From the NCBI GenBank assembly GCA_027563935.2, contig CM050446.2:110340499-110404498 (forward strand): a stretch of 64,000 bases of DNA. Direction: 5' to 3'. Of the stretch, positions 11,105-22,987 are shown piece by piece. The position numbers and the translations under genes were made by a program. Source of the stretch: Costus lasius (lineage: Eukaryota; Streptophyta; Magnoliopsida; Zingiberales; Costaceae). Every line of letters begins with the position of its first letter. The stretch's first letter is position 1. The notes under the pieces are model-generated. The model was given only the letters and a program-made list of their open reading frames with translations. It was not told the origin of the DNA and ran no database searches.

Positions 11105-13466
11105 TCTCATCTTACAATGATGATTCAAAGAGGTCAGAAAATTACTTGAAAATTGATCAGAAACGCCACACCAACAACTATCCTGTTCCAGGAAATGGCC
11201 ATGCAAACACGAGTCCTCATTTAAGCTCTTCTAGCTATTCTATATCAAGTGCAACCAACAACTATCCTGTTCCAGAAAATGGTCATGCAAATGCAAGTCC
11301 TCATTTAAGCTCTTCTACCAGTTGCAGATCAAGTGCAGAGGTAGCTCCCTCTGATACTATGTATTTCTCTGTGTCTGACATCAGTCTCCGAACCAGTGCC
11401 ACCACCATCAAGGGCACCTCCTAGGTTATCCATTGAGAAGGAATATCCGAATACAAGAATCCTCTCAAGTTCCAAAAGTTTACTCGGTGAAAGAAATTCA
11501 TCTAATCCTGATGCCAATGAAGAGAACGTCCATGTCCATAAAGAAATCATGATGAAGGAAATTCATCTAATCCTGATGCCAATGAAGAGAACGCCCATGT
11601 CCATAAAGACATCATGAAGGATAACTCACCCAGTTTCTTTAATGTGGAGGTTGACATTACTTCAGCAGCGGCAGCTTCTGCTGCTGCTATGAGAGGAGCA
11701 ATGGAATTGGCTGAAGCTAAACTTACAAGTGCAAAACAGTTGAGGGAAAAAAAACGTGATATTCATCAGAATAAGAAGTTGGTTCGCCAAGAAACCATAA
11801 TATGTAAAGAACAAAAGTTGGATCAAGCTTTTGACGGGCAAAGAAAGTTCTGAGAATGTACCTGCTAAGGTTAAAAGAAAAGAGGCAAGCGCTCCCAAAC
11901 TGTCTCAACACTCTAAAGAGAACGAGAAGGTTGTAGTATTTAGTGAGGAGGATGGGCATAGGAAGCAAGAGAATGACATGAATTTAACTAAACAAAGTAA
12001 ATCAGAAGACAAATCTGAGAAATGGAAAACAAATAATGAACATCATGAAATGATAAACAGTGAGAAATCTGAAGTGACTATAAAGGTTTCTGAGACGGAG
12101 CATTTGATGAAGAAAACAAAAATAATGACAAGAAGCTGTGAAGTCAATCATAACGAGCATATGAAGGATGCGTTGTCCTGTGAAATTGGAAGCAGGACAT
12201 TGGGAAATGATAAAAGTTACTCTTTTAGCTTGTGTACATGAAAATTCTAATGTACAAGGCCATGATTCATATGAAGAAGTTAGGAAGCCATCAGAGTCTC
12301 ATAAATTCCTTGGACAAGATGTAAGAGATGCACCATATGCAGGTAAAAGTGTTCTCTCATTTGCTAGGAATGAAAATAATGTGAATCCTTCTGAACATTG
12401 TAAGCTTCATTTTATTCACGATGATAAACAAGAAAATAGCAAACTGTAGGCTGCTCTTGAGACTTGTGATGATCATAGCTTTTCTAACATTTCAGAGATT
12501 CATGGGTGCAAGGAGGAGGGCACAGAGGAGAAAGGGCAGCCAGAAGCTGATAAGCATCTAGGTGAAAAACTTGAGAAGGAAATCAATATCGCTGAGCTAA
12601 CTTTTGACCCTAGTAATCATGTCGGAAAGCTGAATGTGACCAATGCAACAACTGTGCAAGTAGAAACAGAAACAGAAGTCCCTCATTCATCATGCACATT
12701 AAAAATAGAGAAAATTGAAGGAGATTGTAAATGCACAGATTTGGAGGATGATTGGATGGATGAAAAGCAACACAATGCCCAAAATCTATATCAGTTCAGA
12801 AGAAAAGAGGGAGTGTATGAGCAGGTAAGAAGTAAGGAACTAACTGTAAAACCACAACTGTCCTTTTCAGCAGAGAATGAATTCAGACTTAAAAGCAGAA
12901 CAAGAAACTAATGACATTGAAGAGAATTTGAAGGAACGTGAACCAACAGTAGGAGAAAGTCGAGAAACAACATCCAACAAACAAATGAAGTTGATGAAAA
13001 CAACTGAAGGTGTTTGCTGGCAAGATTGCAACGAAATCGGAGCAAAAGAAGCTCAATTTGATGCTCAACAAACTGAGAAGAAAGAAAATAATACTCCAGA
13101 ATCATGTAATCTGGAAAAAAAACGAGGGCTATGAAATCAATGAAAATGATCTTGGGCACGGAAATGATGGTATGATTGAAATTCAATTTGAACCTCATTT
13201 TATGGAAAAAATTATATCTATGGATGCAGTTCCAGTATCATGCAAAAGGCCTCTTAGCATGCCATTGGATCTCCAGCCAGCTAATTTATCAGGGGAGAGG
13301 AGTGGCATGCCTATAATCACTACAAAGTGTCATCCATTGGCTTCTCAAAAATATGTTTCAGATATCAAGAAAAAAGAACAAAAAGAAATGGAGAGAAAGG
13401 AGACGGACAGACAAGAGCATGAAAAGTCAGAAAGAAGATTGGAAGAAGAAAAAAGGAAGGGCTTAT
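11105..13466 (+). pseudogene. Auxilin-like (AUL1-type) protein, degraded
   Basis: Auxilin-like proteins are J-domain cofactors that recruit Hsc70 to uncoat clathrin vesicles. The remnant shows segments typical of plant members: VSDISLRT followed by a Pro-rich PPPSRAPPRLS, then SPSFFNVEVD with an Ala-rich AAAASAAAMRGAMELAEAKL and a Lys/Glu-rich acidic body. The segments lie in different frames (11146-11424, 11396-11617, 11614-11853, 11831-12241, 12168-12449, 12636-12911, 12877-13134, 13010-13486), so several frameshifts and stops break it. A 66-bp direct duplication lies at about 11490-11620. It stops at 13466, where TrpRS 3' flank begins abruptly. The C-terminal J domain is absent. A second, partly complementary fragment is at 37201-40915. 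The family call rests on these motifs only. Confidence 0.75.
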
Positions 13467-13797
13467 GTTTGCAACTCTATCGCTGATTCACAAAAGCTTG
13501 CAATATTGTTGTTCCCCAAGAGTTTGAGAGTAACGCGTACACCAAGCATCATAATTCTGCACAAAACTATAAAAAAAACATTAGGGAATAAAATAACATT
13601 AATGTTCTGATAACAATCAAATTTTCACGGAAAAATCATCAGCTTTTGACGGCCATGAATTAATTAAACAACTCTAGTTCGTGTATTTATTGCAATTCTG
13701 CCATTGGAATAGATAAAACAATCCATATAAAAAAGTGTTCTTTGGCATTCTTTACAGCTATTCTGAAACTAGAATGCAATCAACCTGCGGCACGCTT
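13467..13797 (-). other. TrpRS 3' flank / 3' UTR
   Basis: This stretch follows the TrpRS stop codon on the minus strand and is duplicated at 7700-8024. Its left edge, GGAAGG joined to GCTTATG, is the breakpoint with the auxilin-like remnant. The mature 3' end of the mRNA is not obvious. Confidence 0.5.
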
Positions 13798-16700
13798 TTA
13801 GCTGAACATGTATGGAAGAGGTCTCACGGCCATGAAAGCATCCACTACCTGGCCAGGGAAGAAGGAAAAGACATTGGCCAAAGGTAAAACATCATTGAGT
13901 ACGGAAAAAAACAGACAAATTTCTTTCCTCGCATATCCAGAGTATACAAAAAAGGTAAACAGCGTTTGTGTCATTACATGGTATAAAAATAAAAGAAATT
14001 CTAGTCTAAGATAATGTCAGTCATTTGTTGTTATATTGTGTTTCTATTTCAATCTCCATGTTTATCTTTCTATGCATAATGAACTAGTTGTCTCTGATTT
14101 AAACAAAAATTTCATACATTTGAAGGCTACTGGTGCAATAGTAATACACGAGACTATGGAACTAAAATTAAAGGATGTTATCACCAGTCTGTTTGTTCAT
14201 GTTACAAAGCTGTTTGTCTTATCGCTAAGTTATCGCCAATCAGAATAAAATGTTAAGATCTAGGGAAATTGAGCAGGTTACAGAAGATTTCATGCTACTT
14301 GTTCCTTACCTCATCGGTGACTAGTGCCCGAGCCTTCCGATGTCTCTCCACGAGCTCAGACAAGACCTCTATGAGCCGCATTTTGACCTCACCAGTTAAC
14401 AATCGACCAGCTCCGTATTCCTGAAAAAATTCATCAACTTAGGAGTGCCTTTAGCTGAATAACTTCCCATGAACAAGGTATTAACACCAAGGTTGTGTCC
14501 CATGACCTTAAGACAATTATTAATGGGACAATTGTAACAAGAAGTGTACAGTTTTCAAATTCCACGCTCTACAAGACATGTCCACAACTACTATTTCAGC
14601 ATGGACTTTGATAAAATTATACAAGTTATAACCGGTGTTTACAAAACCGGTCCGGTACCGACCGGTTTGACCGGTTTGTACTGGTCCGGTGAGAGGACGG
14701 TTCCGGACAGGAAATACCATCAGTATGTTAAAAAAATAATTTTTTATTTCGGCACCGGTATGGTATCGGTACGTACCGGTCGGTTTGTACCGTTTGTATA
14801 GAAACCGATCGGTTTCTACTAGTTTTATAAAGATAATTTGAATTTTAAATCGGTATCAGTACGATACCGGTACGTACCAGTCGGTTCAACCGATTTTAAT
14901 TATAATATTTAATTATTATATTTAAAAAAATTTAAACTAATACTGGTTTACCATCGATACCGTACCGGTACCAGTCGGTATGTACCATTCCGGCGAGCCG
15001 TTGGATCGGTACACCGGACCAATTTTTCGATCCTTAGTTTTAACTAAGCTACAATGGCAAGCATGCGTTGGTTTGCAACATAATCAAATCATCATTTCGC
15101 TAAGGAAAGCAAAGTTCAATCTTAGTATTCTTTGACGAACCTTCTTTATGTGATCAAGCTCAGCATCATCTTCAAGGAAGAAACTAAGGTACTTGACAGG
15201 AATATCCACCTGCAAAGACTCAAAACATAATAATCAATTAAAAGAAGCTAAATCAACAAAATTATTAAATTACTAAACTATCATTACTCATGACAAGCAT
15301 TCACATTAGGTAATCAACAACATTTAGAACAAGACCTAGCCTACAAATTTGGCCTCCATAGTTCTATGTACCAGAAGGATATAAATATAATGTATAACCA
15401 CAATTCGATTTGTTACTGGTTTGGGGTTCTTCTGTCTCAATCCATTGCTCTGATGTGTTCCTTTCAAAGGAATTTGGACACAAAGAAGCATCTCATGCAT
15501 GACTAACTAATGAATACACAATGATAGCCTATCGAGACTAGACAAGTATCACAAGCCCATGACATGCCAGCTCGTGATTACCACATTTTACTTGTTTTTG
15601 AACACGTGTAAATAAGATAATACGATGGTAATTGATAGTTGTCTTTATCATTCCAGTAGCCCTTAATGTTCTTTAGAGTCTGAAATACACATTCAGGATT
15701 TTACTGTGGAATTAATAGTTAGTATTAGTCATGTAACTGCAAATACTTCTAAAAACAAATAGATATATATCACAGAAAAAACCAGAGCTAAAGCACAATT
15801 TGTAGATCAAGAAGACTTGACGCATACATCCAGGTTTGCTCCATATTTCCTGTGGTTCTCTATTGAATCTTGGCCACCCGAGAATGCATACTTGTTTACC
15901 TGTAAATGTAACAAACTAATATTAGATAGCATTGATGCTTCAAATCTCAGTCAAAAACGCAACTAAGTGCATTCATGGTAGGCAAAAGACAGAGTATTTT
16001 GCCTTCAATCAGGTCAACCTTTAACTAAAAGAGATAAAATTAACCTAGTTAAAACAATGATCCATGTTTAACTAAGATTCCAAGTTACGAAAAACTGCAA
16101 CAATGTATACCAAGAGCTCACCACATAGTTTCTATTTATATTATGAGTGAGGAAGGAAAAACATTAAAGTTGCAGATATTGATTGGTCTCAAAAGAAAGA
16201 TTATATTCATAAAATCCAAAAACATCTTCACACTATTTGCATTTTGATCTATCAAGGTTGGAAACAATAACAAAAAATTCCATAGTGCATATCACACATT
16301 TTGTGTTGTTCACTGGTAGCTTTAAGTAATACTAGAATGCTATATAACGAAAAAGGAAAAATGACAGGCACATTCTGGGTAGTAAGGAAATGCTAGTTTA
16401 GACAGTATATACCGGTTTATACTGCTACATATACTTAGTCGGTACCAAGTAATGTTAATACATCTACCTGACAAGACCAATACACTGGACTCAGATTTCA
16501 ACCCCTGACAAGATTTGAATGTCAGGACATCCAGAATGTACCGTTAGATTTAATGTCTCTGAAGATTTGAAAATTAAGGACATTTGTTTTAACAAAGCTT
16601 CCATAGAGTCTAAGTCTGGGGTTTTCCCATACAAAACATGACAAAAACAAACCTACAATACAAACTTTCTGTTTGTTCAATACCGCAGCAGACCAACTCT

Positions 16701-19700
16701 AAGTATGGAATCTTTATACTTGCAGAATCGTAACAAATTCAATATCATCAAGTTGACTTGTCTAACATTATGTTGTGGTGCATTACCAAAGTCACAAGTT
16801 TCAAGTTTATAAAAGGAAACACAGTTCATTCATTACATCTTTACTCTACCGAATTCCTAATGCAGTTAAATAAAACCAATAAAACCACCGGAAGTGCGAG
16901 AAGTTAGAAAAAGGGGCAAAAAATTCCAGATAAACTAAGATGAAGGTACAAAATGGATTCTATAATAACCAGCAAGCAACAGAAATTGATATAGGAAACG
17001 GACCTTATTTTTTATTTCCATGCATGAATCTGTCACATATATAGCAGAATTTGGATCACTAGCAGACATCTTTCCAGTCTCCCCCTTTAAGCACACAGAA
17101 TTAGCATCCAAGATTAAAACAATGAAAAAGCTAACTATCATGGGATGGAGTTCATGGACAAACAAAAATAGTAATTGAAACAAAGATGATAACAACATGA
17201 AGATTGTTCAAAAGAAACCATCATTTTTCATGGGCGCATTAGGATTCATTGGTCCATTTTGACATTTGTAGGTGAAAGAGGGTGAAAAGAGCACACAAAA
17301 AACTAAAGTTCCAGCTAAGTGTTTGAAATTTGGGTTCCCAATTTTCAAAATTTCTTATTCAATTCGTAACATAAGTAACAGAATGGAACTTTAGCGACTA
17401 TATGCAGTCAAAAATTGAAATTCAGCTAAGACCCATAAAGAACATTAGGAATCTAGCAACACGTCAAATTCATCTCAAAGTTTACAAGCCAATATAACCT
17501 ATCAATTTAATTTCCACCGATCCAGCAGCCCTGAGCTGGAATTGGGCGGATTGGTCTAGGTTTGTTTTTTTTTTAAAAGGAAAAAAGCAACTTGTAGTGT
17601 GTTCATAGTTGATTGTGGATTATATTTTATGGTACAAGTAGGCACACTAAGCTAACTTCATTTGTTGATGAAGATGAACGTCAATTATTAAACCGTGCCA
17701 TCATTGACCAACTGTGCCTGCAATGTCTGCTGTCAGTTGCTCCTCCAAGTTGACTTGTCTAAAGATGAGAGTCTTCAATATCATACATCCTCCAATAATT
17801 AAAAAAGCACCAATTTGTCAAAGTGTGTGGCTTGCTGCGGCAATTGTGAGAGGAGCTCATAGTCATGGTTGGCCAGAAGCTTTAACCATTGATGGCAGGG
17901 GCAAGGATAGCCCTTGAGAGAAGAGTTTGTAAAGGCTTCCTTCAGAGCTTCCAAAGGGAGCTCCCAAAGGCTTGGGAAGAGAGTGTAGGAAAGAAGCCTA
18001 CGGAGAAGATCCTAGTGCTGCTAGGGTCCAATCACTGAGTGCTTCTTGTGTGACTAAACCTAAATGGGTTCATGTGGCTTGCATCAAATTTATCCTTTAC
18101 CGATAGTGTATATAGTTAACTCTAGTTTGGGTTTTAGCCTCAACATGATACAGTTCTGAAGCCTCGTTCACAATGGAGGAGGATGGAGAAGATAAAATGA
18201 ATCAGGAAGAAGAATAATGGTAGGTAAGGTAGCTGCTCTATTTTATCTTCATTTTCTTTTGCATTTTCTTCAATTTTTCAATTACTCATTCCATCTATTA
18301 CTATTATCATATATAATTTACTCTCATCAACAAATATCTACTACTCAATCAAACTTAGTGCATGATGATTCTGAGATTTGAATAATTTCTCTATTTGATC
18401 AATTTGTGATAAAGTATATGATACCATGCCATCCATCACAGAATCAGATCAGATCTGGTTTTAGCATATGGTCATTGAATGTTAGATATATATACCTGAA
18501 GAGCTGGGAAGAATGATGACTCAATTAATGCAGGTTTATGGTAGCCTATTCTAGGAGCAACATCACGCGTCATTCTGAAGTAAGGATCCTGGAAGGTTAA
18601 GGGGAAATAAGTTACTAACTAAATGAAAGCTTAGTAATTGACATTACGATCCTTGACAAAGAAATATAAGAATCTCTAGTAAAGGAAGGACTGCTAAAAT
18701 AATAATAATAGTAATAGTAATATATGCTCACGGCAACCAGAAAGACCTGGTACCTCAGACAAAAAAAGAATCACCTGATCAATAGCACATGGTATTAAAC
18801 ACCGAAGATTGGGTTTGCCAAAGAAGAGGTGTGGAAATGAACTAGGAAATGATGGAACTGCCTGCAGACAACAAATTATGAACTCATAAAATCAAGTAAT
18901 TAATGTTCACATTTCAAGGCAAAAATATGTCTATAAAGCATCCATTGGAAAAGGACAACAGTGAGCAAAACAAGCATTCATAAAATGGCTATAATAAACA
19001 ACGCCAAGCAAGAAAGTAGTTAGGTGGAAGATTCATAGACTCTTCCGAGATACAATATTACCAGCTCCAAGGTTTCTAAGATGTCAACTAACACAAAGAA
19101 ACATTTCAACACATTGAAATATTCAGCTAATTACATGTTCTCTACAAGAAAACTCTATCTTGCATATGTAAGGTGTTGGAAATGAACCTGAATAGGAGGG
19201 AAGCCAATTTTTCCAATATGATCCTCATTTGTGAATCCAAATATTCCCACAACCTGTAGTTCACAAGAATAGTAGATTATGTTAGTTGTTTCAATATATA
19301 TTTAGGGATCATGCCCTTGGAACATAAAATAAAATGAAAGAGAGATTTATCCAAGAAATAAAAGTGTAATCACCTTATTAAATGTAACACATTTTGCAAC
19401 TTTCACCATATTCTCGTAGAAAGCACTGTAAACATATCTTCAATCATTAAATTCCACAACAAAGCATAGTAAAGAATCGAACATCTTTTAAAGCAACGGC
19501 AGTAAATTGGTATCATCAACTATAATAGTTCAGATACATGCATCTTTTATGGGGCTACCGGGAAAATATGGCTACAAGCAGTTGAAGCAAATAAAGTCAC
19601 ACAAAGAATTTACTGTTCCTCTTAGATTTGTTAAACTAGAAATTTAATTTAATCACTGCACAGAAGAGTTAATTTTCAGATCCTATATGGAACCAAGGAT

Positions 19701-21855
19701 TTTGAATCATATCTGTAAAGAAATTTTAACTAATTTTATTTCTATTTTAACACTTTGTAATTGTTTATTGTGACAATATCTTTCATTCCACATTTTCCAA
19801 GCACATGCATACATCTCTGATGAGGCACAATGACAACCAAATGAAAGAGAATGAAAGAAAGGAGAGGAAAGAAATATGAAGATGTTCATGAAGATTAAGA
19901 AAAAGTGCATCTTAAGGTTTAACCAACATAGTGGAGGCTAACCATTTCATGAGTTTCTTATAAATTTGTTGGTAGGTCTTTCACCAATTTGCAGCAAAAC
20001 TAGGCGCAATGTATTAATGACCAAACCAGATAGCCAACAGATAGTTACCTATGCTCAGCCAATGTATATTTGATTTTACCAAGCAATCATCAAATAGCTG
20101 AATAATATCTCATATGAGTATCAAGAAAACTATTTCCATTTGTTGGCATATATATGCATAGTATGTGTATGAGAGAGCTCTCAAGTGATTAAAAAGTTAG
20201 CCTAAAAAAATAAACATGGAAGGAGATTTAGAATGCAAATATAATACAGAAGCCTGATTTTATAACTTGAAATAAAGGTATACTATCAAAATATAGGCTC
20301 AATTTAAACAAAGTAGAAGAAATCGTAATGATAAGAAAATGCATGCAAGAGTTCATTTGCATATTTGAAATTATTATGCCTGGCAAAAATGTACCAACAA
20401 GAAAAAGCCTTACCCACCAACATATCCAAAATTTGAGAAAATGAAAGTTCTTGTTATGTCAAATCCACATGCAATTATATCTTTTGCATTCTCACGAGCA
20501 AGTCTCTTACTCTCTTCCACAGTTAGATTCTTCCACATGCACTTCTCATCATCAGTTAGTTGTATTACAAGAGGAACTTTGAATACGTCCTGCAAGTATC
20601 TGTAGGCAATAGTAGCTTCAGATCAGACTGTATCATGAGTTTATCACTTAATAAAACTTAATATATTTAGAAGCATATAGGCTTATAGTACATAACATAC
20701 AGTGACAAAAATAAGATGAATTATAAAAATAAGATGAATTATAAAAATAAGATGAATTATAAATTACAATGGAATAATCACCAATACGTATCCGAATTCT
20801 TGACCAACTTACTTCCTAATCGGAAAACAATGCTGATGAAATCATTAAATATATTAATTTATTGCTAACAAACATGAGATTTATTCAGTAAGCGTCTTTA
20901 GAAAAATTAAAAAATATAAACAATTAGCAGAAAATGGCCCTAGTGGTGACAAAGGATAAGTATTTACGAGACCAAAAGCAAGCTAGCATAAATAAGACAA
21001 GATGGCAGTACCTAAGAAAGTTGACACAGTTTCTTAACAATATATCTGGGCATGCGAGAAAGACATCATCACGAGCTTGTTGAATTTGCTTCTTTGAAAA
21101 ATGCTTAGTTGCAAAACTAATGAAGAGCCTAATTAAACGACAGATTGGCACTTCCAACTTACTAGAAAAATCAGACCTCAATTTTTGTATATAAACATTC
21201 AATCTAGATATAACAAATCAACATCCTTTATTACAAAAATTTCTATTTAACTTCATGGATGCTACAGAATGTTCAAAAGTCTATAACGAAGAAACGTAAG
21301 GCGTGAAGGGGGAATAGATTGACTAGAATATCAAGTAACTAGAGTAAGTATCACCCGAATGCTAAAAGTCATCATAAAAATGAATTTAACGAAAGGAAAG
21401 TAACTGCTCCAATGGCCTACCTGGTAAACATGAAGGGCACCAAATGTCCCAAATGCAGCGCCTCAGACGACGGACCCCTCCCCGTGTACAGGAAGAACTT
21501 TTCGCCCTTCTCATACACATCAAGTATCTCATTGAAATCCCTATTGACAACAAAACAGTATCCAAATTTTCTTTTCACCAACGGCAGCAAGAAAAAAAAA
21601 TCATAAGAGACCAGAAATATAGAAGTAAAAAAGAGCAGGCCTATGAGCAAAGAAGACGCCGCGGCGGAGGAAGACATGGGCAGGGCGTCCAGTAAGCTTC
21701 TCGACCCGCCTCACGAATGATTCATCAAGTCGCTGGCACCCAAACTGCTCGATCAGCTTGTCGTAATCGATCTTTCCCCCGTCCTTTGCTGTCACCTCCC
21801 ACGGGTTCACCACCTGCTCCGCGTCGCCACCTTTCACTGGCTCTCCCGTCACCAT
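13798..21855 (-). CDS. Cytosolic tryptophan--tRNA ligase (TrpRS), 12 exons, 400 aa
   Basis: It charges tRNA-Trp with tryptophan, using ATP, in the cytosol. Exons: 21641-21855, 21421-21540, 20414-20599, 19374-19425, 19188-19253, 18775-18861, 18496-18588, 17004-17084, 15828-15899, 15141-15209, 14310-14420, 13798-13848. Phases join exactly, giving 400 residues, about the size of plant cytosolic TrpRS, with no internal stop. Class I signatures are present: HLGH in [14 protein letters not shown] (exon 2) and KMSAS in [11 protein letters not shown] (exon 8). Exon 1 has [18 protein letters not shown], and the protein ends RPLPYMFS. The start is the first ATG ([10 protein letters not shown]). One oddity: intron 1 (21541-21640) begins GC, a rare and here poorly matching donor (CATAG/GCCTGC); every other intron is GT-AG. 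All other copies in the window are broken, so this is the only candidate functional gene here, provided intron 1 is spliced. Confidence 0.93.
14633..15036. mobile_element. ACCGGT-rich insertion in TrpRS intron 10
   Basis: About 404 bp rich in GGTACCGGT-like and CGGTTTGTACCGG-like motifs. It is absent from the two other copies of this intron (28690-28715 and 44580-44600), which gives clean edges. The insert lies between GTTATAAC (14625-14632) and GTTTTAAC (15037-15044), an 8-bp near-duplication with one mismatch, as expected for a hAT-like element. It has no open frame and is probably non-autonomous. Confidence 0.65.
17556..18345. repeat. Block in TrpRS intron 7, repeated inverted at 41255-42075
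   Basis: This roughly 790-bp block in the intron between exons 7 and 8 matches 41255-42075 in reverse complement (GCAAGCCACACACTTTGACAAA, GATTGGACCCTAGCAGCAC). It is absent from the copies at 8130 and 30925. An open frame at 17714-17917 includes [19 protein letters not shown] and has a counterpart at 41668-41871, but I recognise no family. It may be a captured fragment of an unrelated gene or element. Confidence 0.6.
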
Positions 21856-21965
21856 GAGAGAAATTCAACAGGAAGGCAACGGAGACCGCGTGTCCATGAC
21901 GAGGGTTTTAGCGTGCGATGAGGGTGCCGTTTCACTTAGACCGGTTCGATTTGGATAATTTTACA
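21856..21965 (-). promoter_or_regulatory. TrpRS 5' UTR and proximal flank
   Basis: This stretch upstream of the TrpRS ATG is shared with every 5' fragment in the window (GAAATCCAA..GGAAGGC, then CGCTTAGACCGGTTCG-like). The likeness stops near 21960, which marks the outer edge of the duplicated unit. Further upstream the parent gene has unique AT-rich DNA, while the copies have the 32-bp repeat and inverted exon 2 pieces. No clear TATA box was seen. Confidence 0.5.
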
Positions 21966-22564
21966 GAATATAGGCTAGTCTGGGATTGCAGTGCAGGACC
22001 TGCATAGTTGTAGGTTGTAAAAGCAGTATTATTTGCTGCACTGAAAAATTAAAAATAATACTATTTGCTATGGTACTGTATATTGCTGCTGAAAAAAATG
22101 ATATAAAATATAATTAAATATAATTCTATATAAAATTAAAAATAATGATTAAGTAAACATAATGCTAAAAAAACACTTCATCATCTAATAACACAAGAAA
22201 TCAATCATACCAAATCCATATAAATGCCATGTTGTAGAGTACACTGCAGCAATCAACACATTACTGCTATTTTACAAATCTTTCCTATAAACAAGTTAGT
22301 GTCTTATATTGTTATGAGAATATCAAATCATCTAAGCATAAAATTTTCTTAGCTAATAAAGACTAAAGCTTTGGATTTGAATTCATAAACAAAGAAAGAA
22401 ACTAGAAACATAACAAATGTTGCATGCGACTGAGAAATATAAAGCTAAACAAGTTTGCGATCAAGGATTTATAAAGAAATTATCATTGATTCATTGGGTA
22501 ATACTTTTGAACAAGCAACAAATAATCATTAATTCATTGGGTAATACTTTTGACATCAAGGGAG
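21966..22564. other. AT-rich DNA upstream of TrpRS, no gene seen
   Basis: No coding signal. It may hold distal promoter sequence of TrpRS or intron sequence of an unrecognised upstream exon. Confidence 0.3.
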
Positions 22565-22800
22565 GCGATCATTTGCAGCATACGAAACCCATAGATCCCA
22601 TAGAACTCCAGGGAGGCGATCGGGTCACTTGCAAGCGCCAAGCGAGGCATTGCCGAATGCAAATGGGGAATGGAAACAACAAAAAGCGCTCATAGAGATT
22701 TAGATCGAAATCATTCGAGGCATACGAAACCCCCGAGGATCTCCACGGAGGCGATCGGATCACCTGCAAGCGCCAAGAGAGAATCGCCAGACGCAACTGG
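22565..22800. repeat. Direct duplication, about 130-bp unit
   Basis: Two copies share GCATACGAAACCC, GGAGGCGATCGG and GCAAGCGCCAAG in order, at about 22577-22660 and 22720-22790. A GC-rich open frame reads leftward at 22711-22983 (minus) without a recognised domain. It could be the 5' exon or 5' UTR of an unidentified transcript; I do not call a gene. Confidence 0.6.
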
Positions 22801-22987
22801 AGAAACGGAAGAACAAGGTACCTGACGACGACGAGGGTTGCTGGGCGAATCGGCTAGCGACAACGACGACGGAGTTGATGGGTGGGGAAAATGGAAAGCG
22901 GCGACCTGGCTTGGGGGAGCGGCGAGCGACCTTCGGCGCAGCTTCACAGTCGAACAAAACCCTCGAAGGCCCGCTCCACACACACGC

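Noticed and set aside
11662..11968. Minus-strand frames of 78-81 codons
   Set aside because: Antisense to the auxilin-like remnant; hydrophobic only because the sense strand is Lys/Glu-rich.
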